Positions 62,810-64,000 of a DNA stretch of 64,000 nucleotides are shown here, in pieces; within the stretch, counting starts at the first letter, position 1; every line of letters begins with the position of its first letter. The notes below the pieces were generated by a model. The model worked only from the letters and a program-made list of their open reading frames with translations. It had not been told where the DNA came from and did no database searches. This DNA comes from Enterobacteriaceae bacterium RIT714 (GTDB lineage: Bacteria; Pseudomonadota; Gammaproteobacteria; Enterobacterales; Enterobacteriaceae), in contig WJYB01000014.1 in the NCBI GenBank assembly GCA_009668015.1, positions 1 through 64,000 of the forward strand, written 5' to 3'. The translations under genes and the position numbers were made by a program.

Positions 62810-63436
62810 ATGAATTCGAAATATACATACGATCCGCGATACACTGATGGCGTAGAACGAACACTGGCAGCAGCGACTGATCAATACCCCAGGCTTTCTA
62901 CATTTCGTTTTGATTTGCGGTTTCCGACTGACGGTGCTGGTCGTCGTGATGAGCGCGTGATCTCGCGTTTTTTTGATTCTCTGAAATACCATGCGAATGC
63001 TCAGATGACTGCCCGAAGGCATGCAGGACTTACTTGCAAGAACCTGACGTCCATTCGCTACATCTGGTGCAGAGAATACGGCCTAGTGGAAGACAACCGG
63101 CATTACCATGTGATGCTGATGGTGAACAAGGATACCTTCTATACACTGGGAGATTACCGGCCTCAATGCAACGATGGTATAGATTCACTGGCGAATGTTA
63201 TCCAGAAGGCCTGGTGTAGTGCGCTGAAATTACCCTGGGAGCTCTGTGCTGGCCTGGTCCATTTTCCGGAACAACCCTGTGGCTGGATAGAGCGTAAACG
63301 CCCTGAGTATGAAAACCAGTATGATGCAGTACGTCAGAGAGCAATGTACCTAGCAAAAGAGTTCACAAAGCACTATGGAGATGGACGTTCTTTTGGGTGC
63401 AGCCATAACAATCCTTCGATTATTATGGGAACGTAA
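62810..63436 (+). CDS. YagK/YfjJ-like (inovirus Gp2-type) protein
   Basis: A 208-residue protein of the YagK_YfjJ_C family, also called inovirus Gp2-type. It has FRFDLRFPTD near the start, NRHYHVMLMVNKDTFYTLG (about 95-113, with a HYHVMLM pattern like HUH or rolling-circle replication proteins) and RAMYLAKEFTKHYGDGRSFG near the end. E. coli YfjJ and YagK are carried by CP4-type prophages. A role in replication or mobilisation of the element is probable. A terminator follows. Confidence 0.82.
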   Translation: MNSKYTYDPRYTDGVERTLAAATDQYPRLSTFRFDLRFPTDGAGRRDERVISRFFDSLKYHANAQMTARRHAGLTCKNLTSIRYIWCREYGLVEDNRHYHVMLMVNKDTFYTLGDYRPQCNDGIDSLANVIQKAWCSALKLPWELCAGLVHFPEQPCGWIERKRPEYENQYDAVRQRAMYLAKEFTKHYGDGRSFGCSHNNPSIIMGT

Positions 63437-63444
63437 TGTAATTC

Positions 63445-63470
63445 AGGCAAAGGGACTGGTCCTTTGCCTT
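63445..63470 (+). terminator. Rho-independent terminator after the YfjJ-like gene
   Basis: AGGCAAAGGGAC / GTCCTTTGCCTT hairpin followed by ATT, 9 bases after the gene stop. The gap to 63643 has no further gene. Confidence 0.7.
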
Positions 63471-63643
63471 ATTCTGGTAAAGCCAAAGAGAGCGCTATCA
63501 AGCTATTTGCTGCCGGGCATGCATGTTTATCCACGGCATACGACATTTCACGGCTAACGCCAGCTCCTCCAGACAGAGTTATTCGGCGAGGCTACCATGA
63601 GTGAACTAGCCTGGTTCAGACGGATGTACCAAGTTTTCCCCCA

Positions 63644-64000
63644 CTACTCCAGAATGATTTTTTCCCGTTCAACCAGTGTATAAAGTAATTCGTTGGTTCT
63701 TTCCTTGTTCCTTAGCCGGTTTGGCCCTGATTGAAGAATACGATTTTTTCTAAATTTATAATCTGCCGACCGAAGGCATTCATCCTGTATCCAGGCAAAA
63801 AGGTTCTCTAAATCCTTTTCAAAGGATTGAGATTCATCAGGATGAACAAAAAGGTCTATGTATTGATTACCGTACCAGTTGATGATGTCTATTGCGGCTT
63901 TAACAACTTCGGTAGATATGTTGTTTTTAAAACCACAAAAGTGATGCAGTAATGCGGCAACACGGGCCACGTTCTCCGCAACTTTTGATGCGTAATCTCT
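63644..64000 (-). CDS. DUF3987 (YfjI-like) protein, C-terminal part
   Basis: The frame enters from the right edge and ends at 63644; only the last 118 residues are seen. The segment DYASKVAENVARVAALLHHF is the typical end region of DUF3987/YfjI proteins, island-encoded proteins thought to act in replication. The true start lies beyond the window. The gene order yfjI-yfjJ ... yfjR-yfjQ ... toward cbtA copies that of CP4-57, which supports the identity. Confidence 0.72.
   Translation of the reverse strand, partial: RDYASKVAENVARVAALLHHFCGFKNNISTEVVKAAIDIINWYGNQYIDLFVHPDESQSFEKDLENLFAWIQDECLRSADYKFRKNRILQSGPNRLRNKERTNELLYTLVEREKIILE

Overview
The window looks like the chromosome of an enterobacterium close to Enterobacter, Citrobacter or Leclercia. 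It carries stpA, yqaE, yahB/yahD/yahF/yahG/yahI/yahJ and yciFG homologues of nearly E. coli length, a high-GC backbone, and lower-GC accessory blocks. The species cannot be fixed from the sequence alone.

Region 1 (1-1.4 kb) holds the H-NS paralogue stpA, a small DUF2158 gene and the PMP3-type peptide yqaE. Region 2 (1.4-10.4 kb) is a yah-type catabolic cluster. It has a LysR regulator (yahB), an ankyrin protein (yahD), FdrA- and DUF1116-type carbamoyltransferase-like subunits (yahF, yahG), an NCS2-type permease, carbamate kinase (yahI) and a Tat-signal amidohydrolase (yahJ). Together they suggest uptake and opening of a ureide or nucleobase-like compound, with ATP recovered through carbamoyl phosphate. 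Region 3 (10.5-12 kb) has a methyltransferase and an OmpX/Ail-type barrel.

Region 4 (12.2-22.8 kb) is a two-partner secretion locus: transporter tpsB, a HlyC-type lysine acyltransferase, a 2674-residue hemagglutinin-like exoprotein and a lipoprotein. Region 5 (23-26 kb) holds stress genes (a YdeI-type protein, yciF, yciG) and an aminotransferase whose GTG start overlaps the stop of a tiny leader ORF. Region 6 (26.1-27.7 kb) is a decaying tandem array of an unknown 230-residue protein, each copy followed by a 61-62-residue two-helix membrane protein; it looks like an effector/immunity array. Region 7 (28.1-44.5 kb) is a bapABCD-type biofilm adhesin locus, with a 3725-residue adhesin and its type I secretion machine.

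Region 8 (45.4-49.5 kb) has three small genes, then a type I-E cas3 cut off in its second helicase domain and joined directly to a CRISPR array of 8 repeats; all other cas genes and the leader are missing. Region 9 (about 49.6 kb to the right edge) is a CP4-57-like island. Its left end is a damaged copy of the tmRNA (ssrA) 3' end. The backbone genes are cbtA/cbeA, yeeT, radC, yfjQ, a WYL regulator, YaaW and EcsC family genes, a yfjJ/yagK-like gene and the tail of a DUF3987 gene. Its cargo is the best candidate for an undescribed system: a tight DUF262 / DUF3696-ATPase / unknown three-gene operon, followed by an AbiTii gene, a miniature kinase-like protein and an orphan two-helix membrane protein.
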